From Fibrobacter sp. UWP2 (lineage in GTDB: Bacteria > Fibrobacterota > Fibrobacteria > Fibrobacterales > Fibrobacteraceae): 64,000 nucleotides of DNA. Shown one piece after another: positions 17,826-25,889 of the stretch. Under the pieces are notes generated by a model that saw nothing but the letters and a program-made list of their open reading frames with translations, was not told the DNA's origin and made no database searches. The translations under genes were made by a program, and so were the position numbers. The DNA lies in contig NZ_FQYM01000010.1 of the NCBI RefSeq assembly GCF_900141705.1, forward strand, positions 1 through 64,000, written 5' to 3'. The first letter of the stretch is position 1; each line of letters opens with the position of its first letter.

Positions 17826-19865
17826 ATGAAAAAAAGGTTATTCAGCATCGCGATGGCAGGCGCGCTCGTAGCGGGCCTTGCCACATCGGCCTTCGCCACC
17901 ATCAAGCCCACCCGCGTGGGACCCGTAAGCGAATACGGCGCCTTGCATGCAGGGTACATCATTAATGACGGCTGCGGGAGCAGCACTGAGGTATGCGATC
18001 CGCTTCCTTCCCCGGGCGCCATTCTGGGCAGCTGGAATGGGAGCCCCGTAAGCGTTCAGGGCATGAGCCTCACCTGGAGCCAGTACTGGCCCTACGGCAG
18101 CAGCTTTTACGGCGGCTCCTACATCGACACCCTCGTGGGTGCTTGGCATGTGGAGCTCGTTCGCGCCGCCATGGGCGTTGTGCCGCCTTGGGGCCATTTC
18201 AGCTACATGAAGAACCCCGCCTACTTTGAATCGCAAATGGATACAGTGGTACAGGCCGCTATCCGTAACGACATCTACGTGCTCATTGACTGGCATTCCG
18301 AAGGTGGTTACTTCAACTGCATCCACCCCGGTCAAACGCCCAAGCTCAAGTTCAACGACAACAAGGAATGCTTTACCGCAGCCGACGCCGCCAAGTTCTT
18401 TGGCAAAATGGCCGAACGCTACGGCAAGTACCCGCACGTGATTTTTGAAATCTACAACGAACCCGTCGCCGAATCCTGGGATGACCTCAAGGCCTACGCC
18501 GACACCGTCATTACGGAAATCCGCAGGTATTCCAACAACCTCGTCATCATGGGAACTCCGCAATGGTCTTCGCAGGCAGGCGATGCTATCAAGAATCCCA
18601 TCCAAGACAAGAATGTCGCCTACTCCTACCACTTCTATGCCGATATCCACAAGACCGACGAGCACACCGCAAGTTCGCAAAAGGCCATTGATGCAGGGCT
18701 CCCCGTGTTCATCACCGAATGGGGCGGCATTGACAAAATCTTCTCGAACGCAAGCCAAAAGGAACAGCTGGAAAAATTCCTCACTTGGCGCAACAAGAAC
18801 AAGCTTTCCAGCGCCAAGTGGGACGTGGAAAAGCCCTTCCTCACCGACAGCGACGTAGACCAGTACACCCTCAATACCTTGATGCCGAAACTCCACACCT
18901 ACCAGAAGCACTTCAACTGGGAAACGGAAATCAAGGACAGCCTCCCGATAATCATCAATTACAACTCCGCGAACCTGCTCCTTGGCAATTGGAAATACGA
19001 AACCGACTCCACTGTCGCCGACGGGGACGGCAAATACGGACATTCCGGAGCGGAATTCTATGGTGCAAAGGCTGACGACGGAAACGGCGCACCGGGCACG
19101 GCTGGCGCTACGGAGTTCAAGTTCTCCCTCAACGGAATCAAGCTCGATACCGCAGGCACGGGCTACGCCTACGCGCCTTACGTGAACGTGACCCTTGAAC
19201 TTCCGGAGCTCGCATACGAACCCTGCCCTCCAGAAGTGGATTGCGGTCCTCAATATCCTACGGAGCTCGGATATTGCGACATGGTGAGCTACAAGTACAA
19301 GGGCACGAACCACCAGTTCACCGCATTCGAGGAATGGAATCTGTCGGAGACCGTTTACGGCGAGGGCTCCTGGGACTACGCCTTTGTAGAAATGCCCTAC
19401 AGCCCTGAATGGACCACCGTCTACGTGGACCTAGGCTGGATGCGTCGTAACGCCTGGCAGGCAGGCCTCCCCGAAGGTATAAACCTCGAAGCTACTACAG
19501 GGCTCCGCTTCGCCATCCGTGACGAAGCCTTTGACAACAAACTCGAAGTCACCGGGCTTTCGTGCGTCAAGGGCGTTAAGAACTATACCCCCGTTACGCC
19601 GCCGGTTTCTATCAAGAAGCAGAACCGCATCGCAAGCAATGCAAGTAACATCAGTGTTGCGACCCAAGGCAAGCTTATTGCTGTCGATGGGCTTGCAAGC
19701 TTTAACGGAAAGAAATTTGCGCTCGTGAACAGCATGGGCCAAACACTCAACCGCGGCACCGTGCAGGGCAACAGCCTCCGCCTCATGGCTCCGCGAAGTG
19801 GTCGCTATATGTTGTTTATTCGGGGTGAGGGCGTAAACATTACACGCGTTATTAGTATAAAGTAA
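17826..19865 (+). CDS. Secreted GH5 endoglucanase with CBM11-like module and sorting tail
   Basis: 679 residues. A Sec signal peptide ends at SAFA. Residues ~35-370 are a GH5 catalytic domain (subfamily 2-like): VLIDWHSEGG, then VIFEIYNEPV with the acid/base Glu near 210, and VFITEWGG with the nucleophile Glu near 296. This should hydrolyse beta-1,4-glucan. Residues ~380-580 are a beta-sandwich with CBM11-like features (LGNWKYETDST, TGLRFAIRDE). The last ~75 residues (FALVNSMGQTLNRGTVQGNS, GRYMLFI) resemble a type IX secretion C-terminal signal. It follows the lipoprotein by 14 nt, and the Ser-rich lipoprotein starts 18 nt after it. Confidence 0.93.
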   Translation: MKKRLFSIAMAGALVAGLATSAFATIKPTRVGPVSEYGALHAGYIINDGCGSSTEVCDPLPSPGAILGSWNGSPVSVQGMSLTWSQYWPYGSSFYGGSYIDTLVGAWHVELVRAAMGVVPPWGHFSYMKNPAYFESQMDTVVQAAIRNDIYVLIDWHSEGGYFNCIHPGQTPKLKFNDNKECFTAADAAKFFGKMAERYGKYPHVIFEIYNEPVAESWDDLKAYADTVITEIRRYSNNLVIMGTPQWSSQAGDAIKNPIQDKNVAYSYHFYADIHKTDEHTASSQKAIDAGLPVFITEWGGIDKIFSNASQKEQLEKFLTWRNKNKLSSAKWDVEKPFLTDSDVDQYTLNTLMPKLHTYQKHFNWETEIKDSLPIIINYNSANLLLGNWKYETDSTVADGDGKYGHSGAEFYGAKADDGNGAPGTAGATEFKFSLNGIKLDTAGTGYAYAPYVNVTLELPELAYEPCPPEVDCGPQYPTELGYCDMVSYKYKGTNHQFTAFEEWNLSETVYGEGSWDYAFVEMPYSPEWTTVYVDLGWMRRNAWQAGLPEGINLEATTGLRFAIRDEAFDNKLEVTGLSCVKGVKNYTPVTPPVSIKKQNRIASNASNISVATQGKLIAVDGLASFNGKKFALVNSMGQTLNRGTVQGNSLRLMAPRSGRYMLFIRGEGVNITRVISIK

Positions 19866-19883
19866 AAAAAAAGGAGAACAAAG

Positions 19884-20807
19884 ATGAATAAAAAGACATA
19901 CGCTGCATTGATGTTCGCCACATCGCTCGCCTTTGTGGCATGCGGCGATGACAGCAGTTCAACCAATGCTCCCGTTGACCAGAACGAAGAATCCACCGTG
20001 ACATCGTCCGAAACGACTGATGGCGTTTCTTCCGAATCAAAGAGCGACGAAACCAGTTCATCGTCCGAAACAAAGGGTGGCGAAGGGAGTTCCTCTTCGA
20101 CGATTGAGAGCTCCAGTTCGTCCGTCGCAAGTCCCTCTTCCGCCGACGTGAGCTCGTCTTCCGTGGTTGCGAGTTCCTCTTCCGCAGTCATGAGCTCGTC
20201 TTCTGTGGTCGCAAGCTCCTCTTCCGCCGACGTGAGCTCGTCTTCTGTGGTCGCAAGCTCCTCTTCCGCCGACGTGAGCTCGTCTTCCGAAGCGAACCTC
20301 CATATTGACCTCTCAAAAATCCCAGAAGAATGCACTGACAAGAAAAACGGCAACGTCTATATTGTCATAGACCAAGACATCACCGAAATCGTACAGTGCA
20401 AGGACAGACAGTGGGAATACGCAGAGAATTGTGCGTTCACAGGTGAAAACGTTAACAGCCTTTTCATCATTAGCGGCAATCCGGGCGACGATAAACCCAC
20501 CGCAAAATGCAACTCTAAAGGCAAATGGGTAATAACCCATCAAGGCGACCTCAACCTTGACCAAGTCATTGAAGAATGCAATGCAAAAAATGACGAAGCA
20601 CTTTTCGTTCTTGACGGCAACATGGTCATTCAATGCAAAAGCAACCAATGGACTCTCTCTGAAAGTTGCTCCGAGGGCGAAGAAGTTCACCGCGAAACAT
20701 GGACATTCTCCATTCCTAGCGGAGGCTCGGAACGCTACGCTGTCTGCGAAAGCGGCGAGTGGGTCATGAAGACCGGCGCATGCATAGGCTGCGCCCCGAT
20801 GCCATAA
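19884..20807 (+). CDS. Ser-rich-linker lipoprotein, last gene of the GH5 locus
   Basis: 307 residues. The lipobox is FVAC at Cys20, followed by GDDSSST, a very common start in this genome type. Residues ~30-137 are a Ser-dominated linker containing a 14-residue tandem repeat (DVSSSSVVASSSSA). Residues ~140-307 hold three related Cys-containing segments (CKDRQWEYAENC, CKSNQWTLSESC, CESGEWVMKTGAC), each probably a small disulfide-bonded unit. No known family. AAAGGAG precedes the ATG, 18 nt after the endoglucanase stop, so it is probably co-transcribed with it. A surface or substrate-contact role is inference. Confidence 0.8.
   Translation: MNKKTYAALMFATSLAFVACGDDSSSTNAPVDQNEESTVTSSETTDGVSSESKSDETSSSSETKGGEGSSSSTIESSSSSVASPSSADVSSSSVVASSSSAVMSSSSVVASSSSADVSSSSVVASSSSADVSSSSEANLHIDLSKIPEECTDKKNGNVYIVIDQDITEIVQCKDRQWEYAENCAFTGENVNSLFIISGNPGDDKPTAKCNSKGKWVITHQGDLNLDQVIEECNAKNDEALFVLDGNMVIQCKSNQWTLSESCSEGEEVHRETWTFSIPSGGSERYAVCESGEWVMKTGACIGCAPMP
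20145..20288 (+). repeat. 42-nt tandem repeat encoding a Ser-rich linker
   Basis: About 3.4 copies of a 42-nt unit starting GACGTGAGCTCGTCTTC. The second and third copies are nearly identical and the first differs by a few bases. Copy-number change keeps the reading frame and only lengthens or shortens the linker. Confidence 0.9.
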
Positions 20808-20817
20808 AAAGCTCGCG

Positions 20818-21477
20818 TCACTTCGCTGGGGCAATAGGCCCCACCGATTGTGTCATAAGGATTTCTTCGGACGGGGAAAGCTTGAGTGCCTTGCCTAGCT
20901 TTACCTTGTCAAAGGATCCTCGTACCACATTGCCGTAACCCTTGGACGCCGCAAAGAGCGCCACGTTTTGCGACATCGCGCCGGCACTGAACGCACCCAT
21001 GCGCACCTTGTCGGCGTCGGTCTTGCCGCCCGAAAGGTTCTTGTCGATGACATACACCAGGTTCACAGCAGCCTTGCCCACAAAGTCCTGCATGCCAGCG
21101 TCCTTACGAAAGTCCCCTTTGTTCACAAAGAGGGCTTTTTTTTCGTTGGGCAAAAACTTGTATACACCCTGCTTGGTAACGGCATACACAAAGACTTCCT
21201 TTTTGCCAAGGGCAGTGGGCACGGTGAGCCCGCCGTTTTCGCGGTTCTCGCCCGAGGCGCACCACAAAATTTCAGCGACTTGCGTCGAACTAAAATCCGA
21301 ATCCACAAACGTGCGGTCGCTATGGCGCGACTCGATCGCCTTGACCAGCGTGTAACCGCCGTCCTTGGGCGGCATGACGATGATATCTTGGGGCGGCTCC
21401 AAGGCGAAGGTGACAGTCGCCGCAGCGGCAAGCGTAAGGGCAACGGCGCCCAAGCTCTTTATAAAACAAATGCGCAT
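20818..21477 (-). CDS. Exported nitroreductase-family protein (SagB-like)
   Basis: 219 residues from the ATG at 21477. A typical Sec signal (SLGAVALTLAAAATVTFA) is followed by a nitroreductase fold: VKAIESRHSDRTF, QVAEILWCASGENR, GAFSAGAMSQNVALFAASKG and the C-terminal GPIAPAK. Family members bind FMN and reduce nitro compounds, quinones or peptide heterocycles, normally in the cytoplasm. Export to the periplasm is the odd point. GTGGAG lies upstream of the ATG and a TATATTTC box is at 21495-21502. It comes 42 nt after the prs terminator, so it is a separate transcript. Confidence 0.8.
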   Translation of the reverse strand: MRICFIKSLGAVALTLAAAATVTFALEPPQDIIVMPPKDGGYTLVKAIESRHSDRTFVDSDFSSTQVAEILWCASGENRENGGLTVPTALGKKEVFVYAVTKQGVYKFLPNEKKALFVNKGDFRKDAGMQDFVGKAAVNLVYVIDKNLSGGKTDADKVRMGAFSAGAMSQNVALFAASKGYGNVVRGSFDKVKLGKALKLSPSEEILMTQSVGPIAPAK

Positions 21478-21494
21478 AGGTATTTCTCCACAAA

Positions 21495-21502
21495 GAAATA
21501 TA
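21495..21502 (-). promoter_or_regulatory. TATATTTC promoter box of the exported nitroreductase
   Basis: Minus-strand TAnnTTTC box, 18 nt upstream of the ATG at 21477, with a ribosome site between. Confidence 0.5.
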
Positions 21503-21518
21503 TATTCTAAATGCAAAA

Positions 21519-21544
21519 AACGCCCCGGCTTTTGCCGAGGCGTT
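21519..21544 (-). terminator. Terminator of prs
   Basis: AACGCCCCGGC and GCCGAGGCGTT pair over 11 bp with one mismatch around a TTTT loop. A T-run follows on the minus strand. It starts 18 nt after the prs stop. Confidence 0.85.
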
Positions 21545-21561
21545 TTACATATTCTTATTTA

Positions 21562-22728
21562 CTAGAAAAACACAGGCGGCCAACGCGGGTTCTTGGAACT
21601 CATGTCAATCTTGTAGAAGTCCTTCTCGAAACGTCCGTCGTCGAGGCCGTACATCTGCATCACGTGGCGGGCAATCCACTTGCCGAGCTTGAGCACGGTG
21701 AGCTTCTTGCGGAGGCGGCCCTGGCAGTCACGGTTCATGATGTCGGGGAGCGTCGACGTAGTAAGGATTTCGTCAATGGCGGGGCTGTTGAGCTTTTCGC
21801 GGGCTTCGGCACTGGTGTGGAAGTGCGTCACGCCGAAGCACACACGGTTGGGGTGGCCCTTCTTGATGTGTTCGCAGCACTGCACGATCGTCGTACCCGT
21901 GCGCACCATGTCGTCAAACACGATCACGTCCTTGCCCTCGATTTCTTCGATACTGATGTCGGAGAGTTCCGGGTTGAAGGTCATGCTGATTTCGCGTTCG
22001 CCCGTACGGACCTTATCCATCACCACGCGCTTGCATTCCGGGAGGCCTAGGGCTTCGTAAACGGCGTTCATGAACGGTCGTGCGCCCTTATCGGGGGAGA
22101 CGATCACAAGGTTGTTGCCGTCCTTGCCGGTCTGCACGAAGTTGCTGCTCTTGATGTAGTGGGCGTAAACATCCGTCGGGATGAGGTTGTGGAAGTTGCC
22201 CTCGAAAATTTCGCTGAAGAGGTTCTGCACCTTGATGCTGTGGTTGTGACAGGTCACCACAGCATCAACACCGGCGGTCTTCAAAAGCTGGGCGTAAAGG
22301 AGGCTCGTAAAAGCCTGGCCGTCGAACTTCTTGAGGTCGGTCACCGGGCGGTCCTTTTCGAGTTCGCCTACGCGGTGCGGACCGCGGTCCTGGGCGCTGT
22401 AAAAGAGGTCGGGTTCCACAAGCACCACCTGCTCGGCACCGTTGTCCTTGGCAGCGCGGGCGAGGATGCAGTTACGCATGGCGTAGTCGTTGCGGCTACG
22501 GTCGTGGTTCGAAACCGAGCAAATCAAAACGATCTTGCCTTCCAAGCGCCTGCCGATATGGTCCATGTCATCCACATCAAGTCCGTAGCGGGGGCAGAAC
22601 TCGGAGTTGGCGAAAGTCTTCAAAGAGACCACGTCGGAGATGTCTTCGCGGAGACCGATGTATTGCGCAATGTCGATGGCAAACGGATCATCGGTAAAGT
22701 TTCCAGTTACGATAAAACGATCTGACAT
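21562..22728 (-). CDS. prs: Ribose-phosphate pyrophosphokinase (divergent, long)
   Basis: 388 residues. The PRPP-binding loop VIVFDDMVRTGTTIV and the Mg-binding region CHNHSIKVQNLF (after AGVDAVVT) mark a PRPP synthetase; NLVIVSPDKGA lies between. It makes 5-phosphoribosyl-1-pyrophosphate from ribose 5-phosphate and ATP for nucleotide, His and Trp synthesis. It is ~70 residues longer than the usual ~315, with extra sequence in the middle and at the C-terminus, and the N-terminal half is divergent. Single-gene transcript with its own promoter (22769-22800) and terminator. Confidence 0.88.
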   Translation of the reverse strand: MSDRFIVTGNFTDDPFAIDIAQYIGLREDISDVVSLKTFANSEFCPRYGLDVDDMDHIGRRLEGKIVLICSVSNHDRSRNDYAMRNCILARAAKDNGAEQVVLVEPDLFYSAQDRGPHRVGELEKDRPVTDLKKFDGQAFTSLLYAQLLKTAGVDAVVTCHNHSIKVQNLFSEIFEGNFHNLIPTDVYAHYIKSSNFVQTGKDGNNLVIVSPDKGARPFMNAVYEALGLPECKRVVMDKVRTGEREISMTFNPELSDISIEEIEGKDVIVFDDMVRTGTTIVQCCEHIKKGHPNRVCFGVTHFHTSAEAREKLNSPAIDEILTTSTLPDIMNRDCQGRLRKKLTVLKLGKWIARHVMQMYGLDDGRFEKDFYKIDMSSKNPRWPPVFF

Positions 22729-22768
22729 ATTTTAGCCTTGATGTTGAGGTTGAACCATTTGGTATGGG

Positions 22769-22800
22769 CAAATATAGAATAATTCAAGACCCAAATTCAA
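22769..22800 (-). promoter_or_regulatory. Promoter of prs
   Basis: Minus-strand TTGAAT (22795-22800), an 18-nt spacer, then TATATTTG (22769-22776), 41 nt upstream of the prs start. Confidence 0.65.
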
Positions 22801-22836
22801 GGTCGTCTTACAATAGGCGACTTTTCAAAAAAAAGA

Positions 22837-22859
22837 CTTTCGCCTTTATTTGGCGAAAG
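22837..22859 (-). terminator. Terminator downstream of lysA
   Basis: Perfect 8-bp stem (CTTTCGCC/GGCGAAAG, 7-nt loop), followed on the minus strand by eight T. It lies ~170 nt after the lysA stop, beyond the palindromic element. Confidence 0.8.
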
Positions 22860-22885
22860 CCTTAAATAAGATTCGAATTATTGTT

Positions 22886-23037
22886 ATTGATTTAGAAACA
22901 AGCAGGACAAGGCGCGAGCTCCCGTAGCGTACTAAAACGTACGTGAGGGAGCGAGCTATACGACACTTGAGGCGTAGCCTCTTAGTGGGAGTTATCCCCT
23001 TTGGGGAAACGCCGTAATGCGCAGTTTATAAATCAAT
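22886..23037. repeat. 152-bp palindrome-rich element with 14-bp inverted ends, overlapping the lysA 3' end
   Basis: The ends ATTGATTTAGAAAC (22886-22899) and GTTTATAAATCAAT (23024-23037) are inverted repeats matching at 13 of 14 positions. Between them are three hairpins: a long one around CGTACTAAAACGTACG with GCTCCC/GGGAGC arms, GAGGC-GTA-GCCTC, and CCCC-TTT-GGGG. The right end supplies the last codons and stop of lysA (ends IIDL). It resembles a miniature inverted-repeat element; only one copy is visible in this window. Confidence 0.6.
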
Positions 23038-24285
23038 AATGCGGTCGTTCTGGAGAAGCTGCTCGAACGTCTGCCTTTCGCGGATGACCTTCAGTTCGCC
23101 GTTCGTGTACATGGTCTCGGCGGCGTAGCGGCGGCTGTTGTAGTTGCTGCTCATGGCGGCACCGTAGGCACCTGCGTCATGGAGAATCAAAAGATCGCCG
23201 ACCTTCGCCTTCGGGAGCTTGCGCGTCACCACGAAGCCGCCTTCTTCCTGCGTGAACACGTCACCGGATTCGCAGAGCGGGCCAGCCACCACTGCGTCGA
23301 CCATCTCGTTCATCTCGCGACCGTCGCGGGCGATGATGGAAATGCCGTGATAACTGCCGTAGAAGCTCGGGCGAACGAGGTCGGTAAAGCCGGCGTCGAG
23401 CAGGTAGAACAAATTGTCGCCCTGTTTTTTGACGGCGCGGATTTCGGCCATCAGGTAACCGCTTTCGGCCACCAGGTAGCGACCGGGTTCGACTTCCAGG
23501 TGAACCTCGTGGCCGATGCTCTGCTGGATGTTCTTGCGGGCCTTGTCCCACAGGTCGTAGTAGGCCTGCATGTCAATGCGGTTGCCCTTGTCTTCCTCAT
23601 GGTACGGAATCGGGAGGCCGCCCCCTGCACTGATGGTGCGGAGATGGCTACCCAGGCGGCGGCTAGCGTCGACCATCGCGTCGCAAACCTGCGAGAGGTG
23701 CTCGAAGTCGGAGCCGGAACCGATGTGCATGTGGAGCCCGGTAATCCACATGCCGTTTGCCTGCGCGAGCTTGACGCAGTCCTTGATCTGCTCGTGCCAC
23801 ACGCCGTGCTTGCTGAGCGGGCCACCGGTATTCACCTTGCTCGAATGCCCGTGACCAAATCCCGGATTCACGCGGAGCGTAAGTTCCGACTTCACGCCGA
23901 AATCGGCGAGCTGCTGGATCATGTCGGGGGAACCGACGTTCACCGCGATGTCGTATTTCTTCACGAGTTCAAGCGCGTCGCGGTCGAAGATGTCTGCGGT
24001 GTAGACAATTTCGGGAGCCTTGCCCTTCTGCTGACCACCCTTGAAACCCGCCTTCAACGCGCGGACGATTTCGCCTGCAGAAACGGCATCCACCACGCCA
24101 CCGAGCTTGCGTACGAGCGCTACGATGGAGAGGTTCGGGCATGCCTTCTGGGCAAAACGCACCGTGTCGAAAACCTGAACTTCCTTCACGCGCTTCTCGA
24201 TGGTGGCGCGGTCATAGAGCCAGAGGGGGGTGCCGTACTGTTCGGCAGCCTTCACAAAAACTTCTTGGGGGATGGAATAATTCAT
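23026..24285 (-). CDS. lysA: Diaminopimelate decarboxylase
   Basis: 419 residues of the PLP-dependent fold III decarboxylases. The N-terminal barrel has FAQKACPNLSI (Lys that binds PLP), then GGVVDAVSAGEI, HMHIGSGSD and the Gly loop SAGGGLPIPY. The C-terminal part has VAGPLCESGDVF with the conserved Cys of the partner active site and HDAGAYGAAMSSNYN. It makes lysine from meso-diaminopimelate, the last step of the pathway. TATCTTTC ends 5 nt before the ATG and there is no Shine-Dalgarno sequence, so the message may be leaderless. The stop codon lies inside the palindromic element. Confidence 0.93.
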   Translation of the reverse strand: MNYSIPQEVFVKAAEQYGTPLWLYDRATIEKRVKEVQVFDTVRFAQKACPNLSIVALVRKLGGVVDAVSAGEIVRALKAGFKGGQQKGKAPEIVYTADIFDRDALELVKKYDIAVNVGSPDMIQQLADFGVKSELTLRVNPGFGHGHSSKVNTGGPLSKHGVWHEQIKDCVKLAQANGMWITGLHMHIGSGSDFEHLSQVCDAMVDASRRLGSHLRTISAGGGLPIPYHEEDKGNRIDMQAYYDLWDKARKNIQQSIGHEVHLEVEPGRYLVAESGYLMAEIRAVKKQGDNLFYLLDAGFTDLVRPSFYGSYHGISIIARDGREMNEMVDAVVAGPLCESGDVFTQEEGGFVVTRKLPKAKVGDLLILHDAGAYGAAMSSNYNSRRYAAETMYTNGELKVIRERQTFEQLLQNDRIIDL

Positions 24286-24290
24286 GGGGG

Positions 24291-24298
24291 GAAAGATA
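24291..24298 (-). promoter_or_regulatory. TATCTTTC promoter box of lysA
   Basis: Minus-strand TAnnTTTC, separated from the ATG at 24285 by only CCCCC. Confidence 0.4.
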
Positions 24299-24389
24299 GT
24301 AAAAGGCGGGAGCCCCGCGAGGTATTACTTTGCGGCGGGCAGCAGTCCCCGCGTTGGTTCCGCCACAGACTTTACACAAAATGAAAAAT

Positions 24390-24408
24390 GCCGGGTAATT
24401 GGCCCGGC
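24390..24408 (-). terminator. Terminator of the lipoprotein gene at 24425
   Basis: GCCGGG/CCCGGC stem with a 7-nt loop, followed on the minus strand by ATTTTTC. It begins 16 nt after the stop. Confidence 0.8.
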
Positions 24409-24424
24409 GCAATATGCCAAGATT

Positions 24425-25792
24425 TTATTCCTGCTTAAATGTCAGCCGCTTGGCCATTATCCACAGGCCATCTTTCGGGTTGCCGTCTTTATCGACAAGA
24501 ATATTTATCATGGAATCCACCTTTACGGCACTCTCTTTATCGGAATACCAATCGCTGGCGACATTCGAACCATAAATACTGTCAAGGGCGTTTTTTATCC
24601 GCCAAGTATCCCAGTTACTCGCCAAGCCTCCCGGAAAAGCAATCAACTGCAAGTATTCCAATTCCAGCGTGTCCCCATTAGCATCAACCGGCAAATCATT
24701 CCTCGTGAAAATATACCGACAAAGACTATCTGGGGAACACCAACTCAGCCCTTTCCGCTTGTAAATAAGGTCACCCTTTGTCGTTTTCGCAAGTACATAC
24801 GTATTCGTGTTATAACGCCACACCCGTTCAGTGTAAATCCAGCGGGCAAACTCCCCCTCAAAACAAGGTGCGTCAGCAGCGCAATCAATTTCTTCCAAGC
24901 GGTCCGTATACTCCGGAACAAAAGAGATAAAGTTTATTTTAAAATCATATTGGAGGGAATCCACCTTCTTGGGCACAATCCACGACTGGTACACTATGGC
25001 ACACGATACTTCCGCTGCAGTGTCCGCTCCTAGAAAATCAACCAGTTTTGCGCTATCTGCTTCAACACGGATATCCGGACGAAGGCGTTCGCTTTCGCGC
25101 TCCAAAACCTTAAGTGGTAAGTGCAAAGTATCGCCGTCTTTCGCAATGATGCAATCCGACTGTGCGGAATCCACATAAGCGTATTCATAGTCCCAGTCAA
25201 AAGTCGCATGCCTGTAATGGCTCTCTATATCAAAGAACAGCTTGCCCTTCTTGAACGTACGCGGTCCCTTGACATCATTCGATTCTTCCTGCCGGTACTC
25301 TCCAAGAATCACGTAGTCACCCGGTTCCTTCGACGGAGTCAAACGGTACTTCGCATGAAAATTCCCGCACTGCGCCGAGTCAAGGCTCCATTCTATCACA
25401 TGTTCGTTTTCGATATCGGGCACCATGATCTTCAAGGACGTATCCCTGTCGTAAAAGAACGCGAATTCATTCTCGACAGGCTTGCCATCGACCTTGATGC
25501 GCACGTCCTCGTAACCGCAGTCGGGATAAAATTGTTCCGTATGGCACCAGAAATGTATTTTAAGGTTATACTGCAGGCTGGGCAGACGCACTTCTACCGT
25601 AGTATCAATTTCGGTGTGCCAATCGGGACATTCATATCCATCTTGCGTCTCGGTCACGGGAGTCTGGTCCAAATACGCATACAACGTAGAATATCCCGCA
25701 AAGCCCTCGGGAGTCGGTTTCGCTGACGATGAACTATCCGACGTACATGCATAAATGCAAAATAGAACCAAAAGCAACAACAATCTCTTCAT
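24425..25792 (-). CDS. Large lipoprotein of unknown function
   Basis: 455 residues from the ATG at 25792, which has GGAGA ahead of it. The signal peptide LLLLLVLFCIYAC ends in a lipobox with Cys16, followed by TSDSSSSAKPT. The rest is beta-rich with several Cys and repeated segments around LQYNLKIHFWCH and LQYDFKINFISF, which suggests two or more similar domains, but no family is recognised. It lies between lysA and the CBM48 gene, with terminators on both sides. The frame is open upstream of 25792, but that part crosses the Lys/Ala-rich gene and is spurious. Confidence 0.75.
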   Translation of the reverse strand: MKRLLLLLVLFCIYACTSDSSSSAKPTPEGFAGYSTLYAYLDQTPVTETQDGYECPDWHTEIDTTVEVRLPSLQYNLKIHFWCHTEQFYPDCGYEDVRIKVDGKPVENEFAFFYDRDTSLKIMVPDIENEHVIEWSLDSAQCGNFHAKYRLTPSKEPGDYVILGEYRQEESNDVKGPRTFKKGKLFFDIESHYRHATFDWDYEYAYVDSAQSDCIIAKDGDTLHLPLKVLERESERLRPDIRVEADSAKLVDFLGADTAAEVSCAIVYQSWIVPKKVDSLQYDFKINFISFVPEYTDRLEEIDCAADAPCFEGEFARWIYTERVWRYNTNTYVLAKTTKGDLIYKRKGLSWCSPDSLCRYIFTRNDLPVDANGDTLELEYLQLIAFPGGLASNWDTWRIKNALDSIYGSNVASDWYSDKESAVKVDSMINILVDKDGNPKDGLWIMAKRLTFKQE

Positions 25793-25842
25793 GCAAAACT
25801 CTCCTTTCTCCAAAAATAGTTTTCTGCAATCTAGCAAAAAAA

Positions 25843-25862
25843 GGCCCCGGTAACCCGGAGCC
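25843..25862 (-). terminator. Terminator of the Lys/Ala-rich CBM48 gene
   Basis: GGCCCCGG/CCGGAGCC stem (7 of 8 pairs), 4-nt loop, followed on the minus strand by seven T. It lies 27 nt after the stop. Confidence 0.8.
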
Positions 25863-25889
25863 TTCCGATAAACGAACAAAAAAGCGCGA

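Noticed and set aside
17838-19313. 491-codon minus-strand frame opposite the GH5 gene
   Set aside because: Shadow frame with no family features.
20145-20288. Possible CRISPR-like array
   Set aside because: Units are directly adjacent, without unique spacers, and encode a Ser-rich linker.
22886-23037. Possible riboswitch or known lysine-responsive leader
   Set aside because: It lies at the 3' end of lysA rather than before it and shows inverted terminal repeats; the lysine riboswitch core was not seen.
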